A stretch of DNA of 26,343 bases from an uncultured Paracoccus sp. Lineage in GTDB: Bacteria > Pseudomonadota > Alphaproteobacteria > Rhodobacterales > Rhodobacteraceae. Under the pieces are notes generated by a model that was not told the DNA's origin, made no database searches, and worked only from the letters and a program-made list of their open reading frames with translations. The translations under genes were made by a program, and so were the position numbers. This document shows positions 16,713-23,777 of the stretch, in pieces. Location: assembly GCF_946221145.1 (NCBI RefSeq), contig NZ_CAMIOH010000018.1, positions 1 to 26,343 on the forward strand. The letters run 5' to 3'. The stretch's first letter is position 1. The number at the start of each line of letters is the position of its first letter.

Positions 16713-17327
16713 TCAGATGCCGTGATGTTCGGACAGCGGGAGGGGGCCGTTCTTTTGCCGGTCCAGCCGAGGGCATCCTTGATCGTCCGCAGATTGCTCG
16801 GCCAGATGCTGCATCTTCGTCTCGCGTTGCCGGGCCCGGCGCATCCTGTCGGCTTGCTTCTTCTTCCGGGCCTTGACCAAATTGACCTTGCGGTATTTCT
16901 CGGCCCCGGTCACCTCCGCCGCAACCCATGCCGGCAGTTCGAAGTGGGTGTCCTCGCTTGGCAATTCGATCTCGGCGAGGACGACGCCTTCCAGCAGCCC
17001 GTGATATTCGTCGACGACCCATTCCCGCCCACCGACGAAAATGTGGTGCCGGGTTTTATCGATCACCTCGCCCTTGCAATGCCGCTCCAGCAGGGCCAGG
17101 CCATCGGATGCCGGGATTTCGTATTCGAACTCGTCCCGGACCAGCCCCTTTCGCGGCCCCTTCACCGTCAGCGTCGCCTTCTCGTCATAGAAGCGAATGC
17201 GGATCTTGCGCCCGTCGTAGAAGGCAAGGATCCCGTCCCGAAGCCGTGTGGAGCGGGAAATCGCCGCTCTCCAGTCCTCGTTGGCCAGAAGAAATTTCCG
17301 TTCGATCTCTGTCGGCATCTTGCGCAC
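16713..17327 (-). CDS. CYTH-domain protein (triphosphate tunnel family)
   Basis: About 204 residues from a GTG start (GGAG four bases upstream); an ATG three codons later (17318) is also possible. The CYTH signature is TEIERKFLL, the E-x-E-x-K motif that binds metal-triphosphate. Further tunnel residues are in KIRIRFYDEKATLTVKG, FEYEIP, IDKTRHHI, VVDEYHG and AEIELPSED. CYTH enzymes hydrolyse inorganic triphosphate or bind polyphosphate; some are class IV adenylyl cyclases. The C-terminal ~50 residues (from ARKKKQADRMRRARQRETK) are very basic, which could add polyphosphate or nucleic-acid binding. It is divergent from the CHAD-ParA-CYTH operon and shares its upstream region. Confidence 0.9.
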   Translation of the reverse strand: MRKMPTEIERKFLLANEDWRAAISRSTRLRDGILAFYDGRKIRIRFYDEKATLTVKGPRKGLVRDEFEYEIPASDGLALLERHCKGEVIDKTRHHIFVGGREWVVDEYHGLLEGVVLAEIELPSEDTHFELPAWVAAEVTGAEKYRKVNLVKARKKKQADRMRRARQRETKMQHLAEQSADDQGCPRLDRQKNGPLPLSEHHGI

Positions 17328-17484
17328 CTAACTCCGGGTCTGTCCGCGTTCATATGACGCGTCGTTTGTCGCGGTTGAATGACAGCAACGGTCGGGCCGA
17401 AGATGATCGCCGCAAGGGAACCCGCGTTTGGACGACACAGGCCGGCTGAAACCTGTCACGGAAGGGCCGGTCCGCTATCCGTTT

Positions 17485-17521
17485 GTCATGTCAAGAATTA
17501 TATGACATCAAGACGTCATGA
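17485..17521. promoter_or_regulatory. Cluster of ATGAC/GTCAT half-sites (possible operator)
   Basis: Three half-sites occur in 35 bases: GTCATGTCA (17485-17493), ATGACAT (17502-17508) and GACGTCATGA (17512-17521). ATGTCA and TGACAT form an inverted repeat, and ATGAC/GTCAT (17502-17519) forms another. They end 16 bases before the ribbon-helix-helix-like gene, as expected for an autoregulatory operator or a centromere-like site of a ParA partner. Read on the minus strand, 17502-17519 also partly resembles a Pho box. Confidence 0.5.
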
Positions 17522-17536
17522 AAGCGGGACCACGAT

Positions 17537-17707
17537 ATGGCCAAGAAATCCAAGGACGAGGGCAGGAAGAACACCTCTCTGCGTCTCTCGGGCAAAACGC
17601 TGAAGGCCCTGAAGATCCGCGCTATCGAAGACGAGACGAGCGTGCAGAAGATCATCGAAAAGCTGGTCGAGGACTATCTTGACCAAACACGAAAGCCGAA
17701 GGCATGA
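17537..17707 (+). CDS. Small ribbon-helix-helix-like protein
   Basis: A 56-residue basic protein: lysine-rich start (MAKKSKDEGRK), a short strand (NTSLRLS), a helix (GKTLKALKIRAIEDE), a turn with TSVQ, and a second helix (KIIEKLVEDYLDQ). This strand-helix-helix order is the ribbon-helix-helix fold of CopG/ParG/Omega-type DNA-binding dimers. Its stop overlaps the CHAD gene start in ATGA, so it is the first gene of a coupled four-gene operon with ParA. Small proteins of this kind are the DNA-binding and ATPase-stimulating partners of type Ib ParA ATPases and also repress their own operons. Both roles are plausible here. Its ribosome-binding site (GCGGGA) is only moderate. Confidence 0.75.
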   Translation: MAKKSKDEGRKNTSLRLSGKTLKALKIRAIEDETSVQKIIEKLVEDYLDQTRKPKA

Positions 17708-19221
17708 CCACTGGCGACGGCATCTACTATCTCGCCGCAGCGCGTCTGGGCGACCTGGCCGAGCGGGACGTGCAGAACCTGAAGCCGGTGCTGGAATGGA
17801 CCGAGGGCAGCCGCCCCTTCGCGATCCGGGACTGTTTCGATCAAAGCCTGCGCATGTCGCGGCGCCTGCTTCTGGAAGACGGCGGCCTGCTGGAGCTGAT
17901 ATCGGCCACGGGCGAAGCGTTGCGCCAGCCCGCCACGCCCCAGGCCCGCTTTGTCGCGGAATTCGCCGAAGGCCCGGTCAAGGCCGCGCTGGCCGGCCTG
18001 TCTCCGCTGCGTGCGCTGCTGCCGGTTGCCGCGGGCATGGCCCGATCCGGCCGGCTGGCGCTGATCGATGACGAGGGCAAGACCCGCGCGCGGGCTGAAT
18101 TGCTGGAATTGCGGCCGACCGATGGCAATGCGGTGATCCTGGTGACACCGCAGGGGCTGCGCGGCTATGACCGGGCCCTGCACGATCTGGTCGCACATGT
18201 CCGCGACTGCGGGGGAACGCCGCTCGGGGCCGGTAATCTTTACCGGATGATCGATCCCGCCAACACCGGCTATGTGGCAAAGCCCAGGATCGAGGTAGGG
18301 CGCGAGGAAACCGCTTTCGACGCGGCCAACGACCTGATCGACGGCTATCTGCCTGTCGCCCGCGCCAATGAGCAAGGCATCATCGCGGATCTCGATACCG
18401 AATTCCTGCATGACCATCGGGTCGCCCTGCGCAAGATCCGCTCGGTACTGAGCCTGTTCAAGGGCGTCTACGACCTGGAGCAGACGGCAGAGTTGAAGTT
18501 GCGCTTCTCTGCACTGATGGCGCCGACCGGACCACTGCGCGATCTCGACGTCTATCTGCTGGCCCAGCAGGGCTTTTGCGATCTCGTTCCGGAGCGAATG
18601 CATGCCGGGCTGGACAGGATGTTCGCCCGGCTTCGCGACCGGCGAGCGGCAGAGCATGCCAGGCTGGCCGCCCATCTGCGCAGCAAGGGCTATCAAAAGG
18701 AAATCAAGGCCCTGACCAAGCTGTTTGCCAAGCGGCGCAAGCTGCTGGCCGGTCAGAATGCCAGCCGCGCCTCCTTCGATCTGGCCTGTGAACTGATCTG
18801 GAAGCGATATCGCCGGATCCGCCGCATCGCGGCCGGCATGACCGCCGAGACACCGGATGACGAGGTGCACAGGCTGCGGATCGAATGCAAGAAGCTGCGT
18901 TACTTGATGGAATTCTTCGGTCCGGTTTTCCCGCGGCGCGATCTCAAGGATGTTCTCGAGCCGCTGAAGGATCTTCAGGACTCGCTGGGCCTGTTCAACG
19001 ATTACGCGGTGCAGCAGACCAAGCTGCAGGCTTTTATGGACGATCTTGGCGACGCGCCGCACAAGCTTGACATCGCCCAGAGCGTCGGTGCGCTGATCGT
19101 CGTGCTGCATCAGAAACAGCTCGGAGAGCGCGAGAAGATCGTGGCAGCCTTCGCGCGCTTCAACAGCGACAGGATGCAGCGAACCATCCGCAGATTGTTC
19201 CACGAAGGAAAGGGTTCCTGA
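17704..19221 (+). CDS. CHAD-domain protein with degenerate CYTH-like N-terminus
   Basis: A 505-residue protein. The C-terminal half (about 205-490) is a CHAD domain, a helical bundle whose conserved His/Arg/Lys residues bind inorganic polyphosphate. Repeat one has H236, H238, R239, R243, K244 and R246 in the HDHRVALRKIRSVLSLF segment, followed by LRDLDVYL. Repeat two has H389, R390, R392, K396, K397 and R399 in HRLRIECKKLRYLMEFF. The N-terminal ~200 residues keep the outline of a CYTH domain, as in CYTH-CHAD fusions, but have no E-x-E-x-K start. It overlaps the small upstream gene by four bases and the ParA gene by one. Family knowledge says CHAD proteins localise to polyphosphate granules, so it is the likely cargo adaptor here. 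Confidence 0.9.
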   Translation: MTTGDGIYYLAAARLGDLAERDVQNLKPVLEWTEGSRPFAIRDCFDQSLRMSRRLLLEDGGLLELISATGEALRQPATPQARFVAEFAEGPVKAALAGLSPLRALLPVAAGMARSGRLALIDDEGKTRARAELLELRPTDGNAVILVTPQGLRGYDRALHDLVAHVRDCGGTPLGAGNLYRMIDPANTGYVAKPRIEVGREETAFDAANDLIDGYLPVARANEQGIIADLDTEFLHDHRVALRKIRSVLSLFKGVYDLEQTAELKLRFSALMAPTGPLRDLDVYLLAQQGFCDLVPERMHAGLDRMFARLRDRRAAEHARLAAHLRSKGYQKEIKALTKLFAKRRKLLAGQNASRASFDLACELIWKRYRRIRRIAAGMTAETPDDEVHRLRIECKKLRYLMEFFGPVFPRRDLKDVLEPLKDLQDSLGLFNDYAVQQTKLQAFMDDLGDAPHKLDIAQSVGALIVVLHQKQLGEREKIVAAFARFNSDRMQRTIRRLFHEGKGS

Positions 19222-19970
19222 TGCAGATCATCGCCTGCTATTCCAACAAGGGCGGCGTGGGCAAGACCGCGACGGCGGTGAACCTGGCCTATGCCTTTGC
19301 CGCATCGGGGCGCCGGACCTTGCTGTGCGACCTCGATCCCCAAGGCGCATCGGGATTCTATTTCCGCGTGAAGCCCTCGAAGAAGCTGGTCGATGCGCAG
19401 TTCTTCGAGGATGACGAGCGCTTCGCCAAGGCGATCCGCGGCAGCGACTACGACAATCTCGACATCCTGCCCGCGAATATGAGCTTTCGCGATTTCGACG
19501 TGTTCCTGTCGCGGATGAAGAACGGCCAGTCGCGCCTGAAAAAGGCGCTGAAGGCGGTCAAGGCTGACTATGACGTTGTGGTGCTGGACTGTCCGCCGAA
19601 CATTTCGATGCTGTCGGAAAACGTATTCCAGGCGGCGGATGCGGTGGTCGTGCCGGTGATCCCGACCACGCTGTCGCGACGCACCTTCGAGCAATTGCTG
19701 GAGTTCTTCCAAGCTTCCGGCCTGCCCGAGACCAGGATCCACGCGTTCTTTTCCATGGTGCAGAACATCAAGAGCCTGCATGGCGAGACGATCGCCGAGA
19801 TGACGGCGGCGTATCCCGGGCGTTTCACGCGGGCGACGATTCCCTTTGCCTCCGAGGTCGAGCGCATGGGACTGACCCGCGCTCCGGTCCTTGCAACCGC
19901 CCCGGCCAGCAGGGCCGGCAGGGCCTATCAGGCCCTGTTCGACGAGATCGAGGAACGGGTGAAGGCATGA
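19221..19970 (+). CDS. ParA-family ATPase
   Basis: A 249-residue ParA/MinD-type ATPase without an N-terminal DNA-binding extension, as in type Ib and orphan cargo-positioning ParAs. The deviant Walker A is KGGVGKT (K10-T16) with the signature lysine; DLDPQGA (38-44) is the A' motif and VVVLDCPPN (119-127) the switch II/Walker B. Such ATPases bind DNA non-specifically as ATP dimers and distribute plasmids, carboxysomes, chemoreceptors or storage granules. Its start overlaps the CHAD stop (TGATG), and its stop overlaps the next CYTH gene (ATGA). It is not next to a plasmid replication gene or a ParB, so a plasmid-segregation role is unlikely. Confidence 0.93.
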   Translation: MQIIACYSNKGGVGKTATAVNLAYAFAASGRRTLLCDLDPQGASGFYFRVKPSKKLVDAQFFEDDERFAKAIRGSDYDNLDILPANMSFRDFDVFLSRMKNGQSRLKKALKAVKADYDVVVLDCPPNISMLSENVFQAADAVVVPVIPTTLSRRTFEQLLEFFQASGLPETRIHAFFSMVQNIKSLHGETIAEMTAAYPGRFTRATIPFASEVERMGLTRAPVLATAPASRAGRAYQALFDEIEERVKA

Positions 19971-20422
19971 AAGAGATCGAGCGCAAATTCCTGGTCGATG
20001 GTCCGGTGCCGCAGGGGTTGTCTGCCTGGCCCATCCTGCAGGGCTACCTGACCACAGCCACGGATTCCGTCGAGATCCGGCTGCGGCGCGAGGGCGACGA
20101 TCATTCGCTGACGCTGAAATCGGATGGTGGCCTGATCCGCGACGAGCGAGAGATCACCATCGGCTCCGCAGAGTTCGACATGCTCTGGCCCGCGACCAAA
20201 GGCCGGCGCGTCGAGAAAACACGCCATCGCGGAACCTTGCCAGGCGGGCAGCCATTCGAACTGGACGTCTTTTCCGGAGATCTTGCGCCATTGATGTTGG
20301 TCGAGGTGGAGTTCCCCTCGGAAGAAGTCGCCCTATCTTTCCTCCCGCCGTCATGGTTCGGCAAGGAAGTGACCGAGGATAAGCGCTTCAAGAACAGAGC
20401 GCTCGCACTTTTCAGGCCCTGA
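19967..20422 (+). CDS. CYTH-domain protein (compact, triphosphatase-like)
   Basis: A 151-residue minimal CYTH domain. The E-x-E-x-K motif is at the very N-terminus (MKEIERKFLV: E3, E5, K7), followed by tunnel residues in VEIRLRREGDDHSLTLKS, RDEREITI, RVEKTRHRG, FELDVFSGDL and LVEVEFPSEE, and a C-terminal KEVTEDKRFKNRAL. The set of acidic and basic tunnel residues looks intact, so it could hydrolyse triphosphate or short polyphosphate. It overlaps parA by ATGA and ends the operon. Its motif order resembles the divergent CYTH gene at 16713-17327, but it lacks that protein's long basic tail. Confidence 0.92.
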   Translation: MKEIERKFLVDGPVPQGLSAWPILQGYLTTATDSVEIRLRREGDDHSLTLKSDGGLIRDEREITIGSAEFDMLWPATKGRRVEKTRHRGTLPGGQPFELDVFSGDLAPLMLVEVEFPSEEVALSFLPPSWFGKEVTEDKRFKNRALALFRP

Positions 20423-20451
20423 GCGGGAGTGTCGGGAGCGGGTGATCAGGT

Positions 20452-20791
20452 CTAGCAGGTTGCTGATTTAGTCCTGCGCTAAGAACGTCGTTCTTTATCT
20501 GTCAGAACTTCGGTTTGTTCCATCTAACCTGGCTGCCGGGTTTGGCCTGCTCGCAACTCCACCTTCCGTTTATGCTGCAAGCAGCTTCGGCAGTCTGGCC
20601 AGATTTCCTGCGGCCAGGGTCATGATGAAGCGGGCTCGTGCGCGTTCGATGCTTCAATAGGCGGTTTGGGCTGCGCCTCCGATGGTTTTGGCCCAGCCGA
20701 AAGCCTCTTCGATCCGTTTACGGTGCCTGAGGGACAGGGCGTAGCCTTTGTATCGGGTGGTGCGTCCCTCGATGGCGTAATAACGCGACTT
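20452..20791 (-). pseudogene. IS5/IS1182-like transposase remnant
   Basis: The minus strand reads as the C-terminus of a DDE transposase: GRTTRYKGYALSLRHRKRIE, then EEAFGWAKTIGGAAQT, an in-frame TGA at 20654-20656, then IERARARFIMTLAAGNLARL and PKLLAA ending at 20570. The RKRIEE-x-FGW motif is the conserved catalytic-glutamate region of this family. Beyond it, CTAGCAGGTTGCTGATTTA near 20452-20470 looks like the element's terminal inverted repeat. The N-terminal two thirds of the transposase are missing; a stop appears at 20792 and the dehydrogenase fragment begins just beyond. It is inactive. Confidence 0.75.
20481..20495. repeat. Short inverted repeat in the IS end
   Basis: AAGAAC (20481-20486) and GTTCTT (20490-20495) form a small palindrome with a 3-base centre inside the presumed IS terminus. 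It could be a weak hairpin; no function is assigned. Confidence 0.25.
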
Positions 20792-20807
20792 CTACGCTAT
20801 ATGCGGG

Positions 20808-21530
20808 GTGACGCAGGCTTGCAACACGGCCTTGTCCATTGCCCGGCGTGGCGGCGACGTCATCGTCGCCTATCGCGGCAACGCCGCGCAGGCCGAAGAG
20901 GTCGTCGCCGAGATCACTGCCCTGGGCCGCAAAGCCGTGGCGCTCCAGCTCGACCTGGGGCAGGCGGCAAGTTTCCCCGCCTTTGCAGAGACGCTCAAGA
21001 CGGCGCTGAACCAGACCTGGGGGCGCGACAGCTTCGACCACCTCATCAATAACGCCGGGCATGGCGAGTTCGCCATGATTGCAGACACCACCCATGAGCA
21101 GTTCGACGGGCTGTTCGACGTGCATGTGAAGGGCGTGTTCTTCCTGGTGCAGGCGCTGCTTCCGCTTTTGTCCGATGGCGGCCGTATCGTGAACTTCTCC
21201 TCCGGGCTGACACGTGTGTCCTATCCCGGATTTGCGGCCTATTCCGCCGCCAAGGCCGCGGTCGAGATGCTGAGCGTCTATATGGCCCGTGAATTCGGTG
21301 GGCGGGGCATCACGGTCAACACCGTCGCGCCCGGCGCCATCGAAACCGATTTCGGCGGTGGCTTGGTGCGCGACAACGCGGATGTGAACGCACAATTCGC
21401 CCAGATGACCGCTTTGGGCCGCGTCGGTCTTCCCGACGACATCGGTTTGATGATCGCCAATCTGCTTGACGATGGAAACCGCTGGATCACCGCACAGCGC
21501 ATCGAGGTGTCCGGCGGCCAGACGATCTGA
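20808..21530 (+). pseudogene. Short-chain dehydrogenase, 5'-truncated by the IS remnant
   Basis: An SDR oxidoreductase lacking its first ~15-20 residues. The readable frame opens with a fortuitous GTG (MTQAC), then joins the family at NTALSIARRGGDVIVAYRG, which normally follows the TGxxxGxG cofactor loop. That loop is absent. The rest is complete: INNAGHGEF, catalytic serine in VNFSSGLTR, Y-x-x-x-K in YSAAKAAVE, and the C-terminal IEVSGGQTI. Without the glycine-rich loop it is unlikely to bind NAD(P). The original function was probably a FabG-like or 3-oxoacyl-type reductase. The break point is near 20822, directly beside the transposase fragment. Confidence 0.8.
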
Positions 21531-21547
21531 CCGAGCCAAGTCGACAA

Positions 21548-21580
21548 TGGACATCCGGCGCTTGCCGGGTGTCCAATTTT
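21548..21580 (+). terminator. Rho-independent terminator after the dehydrogenase remnant
   Basis: A 12-base-pair stem, TGGACATCCGGC (21548-21559) with GCCGGGTGTCCA (21564-21575), one T-G wobble and a GCTT loop, followed by ATTTT. This is a strong terminator on the plus strand; the IS110 element begins shortly after it. Confidence 0.8.
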
Positions 21581-21594
21581 AGCAACTGTATCTG

Positions 21595-22554
21595 TCAGGT
21601 TGGATGGTCCGCCCATTTCTGACGGCTCTTGCACAATGCATTCGCAATAGTGACCAGCTTTCTGGCAACGGCGGTGATGATGACCTTGTGCGGTTTACCT
21701 GCCTTGCGAAGTCGATCCGCGAAGGATCTCAGGCTGGGGTTGTGATCGGCGGCAACCAGTGCCGCTTGGAACATCACGTGCCGGAGGGCACGGCGACCAC
21801 CGGCGATCGCCCGTTTTCGGCGAAGTGTTCCGCTGTCATGCGCAACCGGGGCCAACCCAGTGAGAGCGGCCGCTTCGTCACCGGTGATAGTGCCGATCTC
21901 AGGCATTTCGGCGATCAGCATTGTACTGGCAACCGGGCCGATCCCGGGGATGGAACGGAGAACGGCGGCCATCTCCGACAGATGATCATCGCACGCGATG
22001 GCCCGGATGATCCTGCCTTCAAGCCCCTTGATCAGGCTGTCGATCCGTTGCTTCAACTCGGTGTCGACGTCCTCAAACGTCGCAACGGTTCCCAGTTTAT
22101 GATGCGCGCGGATTTGGGCAAGCAGTCGCTTGCGCATCTCGACCAGTTGGGCTCGTTTCGACGTCAGCGCCCTGAGAAAGCGCAGCTTTTCTGCAGGAAG
22201 GCTTCGGCCTGCTTCGGGGCGGAAAGCAAAGAAGCGAGCAATGAGTTCGGCGTCGATCCGGTCGGTCTTGGCGCGTGTGCCACGGCTTTGCGCAAACGCT
22301 TTTACCTGAGCGGGTAGAACTTGGCGAACTGCAACACCTTCTGCCTCCAGATGCGCCCAGGACTGCCATTCCTGACCGCCGGTCGACTCAAAGCAGACGA
22401 CGGCTTCCCGCTCCCGGGCAAGATCCGCCACGGCAGTATGACCAGCCGGAGCGTTCGGCATTCTGCATCGATGTCCATCGGGGAGGCAATGAACGTCGAG
22501 CCAGTTGCGGCTGACGTCTATGCCGATAACGCGGCCATGTGATAGATTGTCCAT
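21595..22554 (-). mobile_element. IS110-family transposase (element 1)
   Basis: A 319-residue IS110-type recombinase. The DEDD catalytic residues are in GIDVSRNWLDV (D), VCFESTGG (E) and AKTDRIDAELIARF (D, D). The C-terminal transposase-20 domain has SIPGIGPVASTMLIAEM, LTGLAPVAHDSGTL with the conserved serine, and GGRRALRHVMFQAAL. The ATG at 22554 was chosen because the DEDD domain begins right after MDNLSHGRVIG. Only a short non-coding end can lie downstream (the host terminator ends at 21580), while the upstream side (22555-22671) is longer. That fits the IS110 subgroup, whose bridge RNA is encoded upstream of the transposase. The gene looks intact. Confidence 0.92.
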
Positions 22555-22598
22555 GCTTGTCTTATCCAAGGACCGGACTTCCTGGACATTGGAAGCCA

Positions 22599-22627
22599 CT
22601 GCCCGCCAAGCCATTTATGGCGGGCAG
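22599..22627 (-). ncRNA. Hairpin upstream of IS110 element 1, possible bridge-RNA stem
   Basis: CTGCCCGCCA (22599-22608) pairs perfectly with TGGCGGGCAG (22618-22627) around a nine-base loop. It lies 45-73 bases upstream of the element-1 transposase start, inside the non-coding end where IS110-subgroup elements encode their bridge RNA. Only the position and the stem support this. Confidence 0.4.
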
Positions 22628-22671
22628 CGGCGGCGGCTGGATCGCAGCAAGCTTGGTCTTGAAGGACCGCA

Positions 22672-23714
22672 AGAGAGTATGATCGGCCGCCGTCTTCACC
22701 AAGGGCCTGAACGGATACGCGTGTTTACGCCACGCATGACAAGCATAGGACATGGCGAAGATGAGCAAGGATACCATCGGCATCGACATTTCGAAATCCT
22801 ATCTCGATGTCTTCCGACTGGAAGATCAGGCGACAGAGCGCTTCGAGAACTCTGCGCGTGGGTTTCGATTGCTGATCAAATGGCTTGGTGCGACGCCGGT
22901 AGCGCGGATCGTGTTCGAGCCGACGGGCCCATACCACCGGGCCTTTGAAAAGGCCTTTTCCGGCAACGCCCCGCTGGTCAAGGTCAACCCGCTGCAGGCA
23001 CGGCGTTTCGCGGAAGCTTGCGGGACCCGCGCCAAGACAGACGCGGTCGATGCGCGCACGCTGGCCCGTATGGGCGCGGCACTTGGATTGGAGCCGGATG
23101 AGCCTATCTCGGATAAACTTCATGATCTTCGCGACTTGCAGGTCGCGAGGACAGCTCTGGTCAAAGAGCGCACGCGCCTGCGCTCGCGCGGGCACGTCCA
23201 GACTAACCCGGTTCTCAAGCGCCAGACTAAGATACGCCTTGCCTTGGTCGAGCGACAGATCTTGGAGTTGAATGCAGAGATTGCCAAGCACATCGCCGAG
23301 GACCAGCCTACTGCCCGCAAACGCGAGATCCTATGCTCCATCCCAGGTCTCGGGCCTATCGCGGCGGCGATGATCCTTACATTTCTGCCCGAAATCGGCG
23401 CACTCGACAGAAAACATGCCGGAAGCCTCGCGGGGCTTGTCCCCCACAGCCGGGAGTCCGGCCAATGGAAGGGGAAATCGTTTATCAGCGGCGGACGAAA
23501 GCCCCTACGTGACGCGCTCTACATGCCCGCCTTGGTCGCCATGCGATTCAACCCTGACCTCAACGCCAAATACACCGCCCTTCGCGCAGTCGGCAAACCT
23601 GCAAAGGTCGCCATCGTCGCAATCATGCGGAAGCTTCTCGAAACCGCCAACGCCCTAGTCAAAGCTGACCGGGTCTGGGCCGAAAAACGCTCTTGATCAT
23701 GACGGATACTCTCT
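22672..23714 (+). mobile_element. IS110-family (IS1111-like) element 2, inverted-repeat bounded
   Basis: AGAGAGTAT at 22672-22680 and its complement ATACTCTCT at 23706-23714 flank the second transposase gene. Subterminal inverted repeats of this kind are a mark of the IS1111 subgroup of IS110. The true ends lie a little outside and cannot be set by eye. It begins next to, or inside, the upstream non-coding end of element 1. Confidence 0.5.
22752..23696 (+). CDS. IS110-family transposase (element 2)
   Basis: A 314-residue IS110-type transposase, clearly different in sequence from element 1. Catalytic DEDD motifs are GIDISKSYLDV, VFEPTGPYHR and AKTDAVDARTLARM. The C-terminal domain has SIPGLGPIAAAMILTFLPEI, LAGLVPHSRESGQW with the conserved serine, and SGGRKPLRDALYMPAL. 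The ATG at 22752 has only a weak ribosome-binding site (TAGGA); a second ATG three codons later is possible. The frame is intact to the stop at 23696, so the element may be active. It is transcribed away from element 1. Confidence 0.92.
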   Translation: MAKMSKDTIGIDISKSYLDVFRLEDQATERFENSARGFRLLIKWLGATPVARIVFEPTGPYHRAFEKAFSGNAPLVKVNPLQARRFAEACGTRAKTDAVDARTLARMGAALGLEPDEPISDKLHDLRDLQVARTALVKERTRLRSRGHVQTNPVLKRQTKIRLALVERQILELNAEIAKHIAEDQPTARKREILCSIPGLGPIAAAMILTFLPEIGALDRKHAGSLAGLVPHSRESGQWKGKSFISGGRKPLRDALYMPALVAMRFNPDLNAKYTALRAVGKPAKVAIVAIMRKLLETANALVKADRVWAEKRS

Positions 23715-23777
23715 CTCTTCCTTCTGGTGCGCGGTCCTGCAAAGGCCGCAATCGTCTGTTCGAGACGATGAAGAGAG
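23713..23777 (+). ncRNA. Structured segment downstream of element 2, possible bridge RNA part
   Basis: CTCTCTTC (23713-23720) can pair with GAAGAGAG (23770-23777), enclosing a perfect inner hairpin ATCGTCT-GTTCG-AGACGAT (23751-23769). IS1111-subgroup elements encode their bridge RNA downstream of the transposase, which is where this lies. The function is inferred from position and structure only. Confidence 0.35.

Noticed and set aside
19221..19970. ParA as a plasmid or chromosome segregation gene
   Set aside because: There is no ParB, parS array or replication gene beside it, and it is translationally coupled to CHAD and CYTH genes.
20808..20822. GTG at 20808 as the genuine start of the short-chain dehydrogenase
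   Set aside because: It would omit the NAD(P)-binding glycine loop, and the first five codons match no SDR; they derive from the junction.
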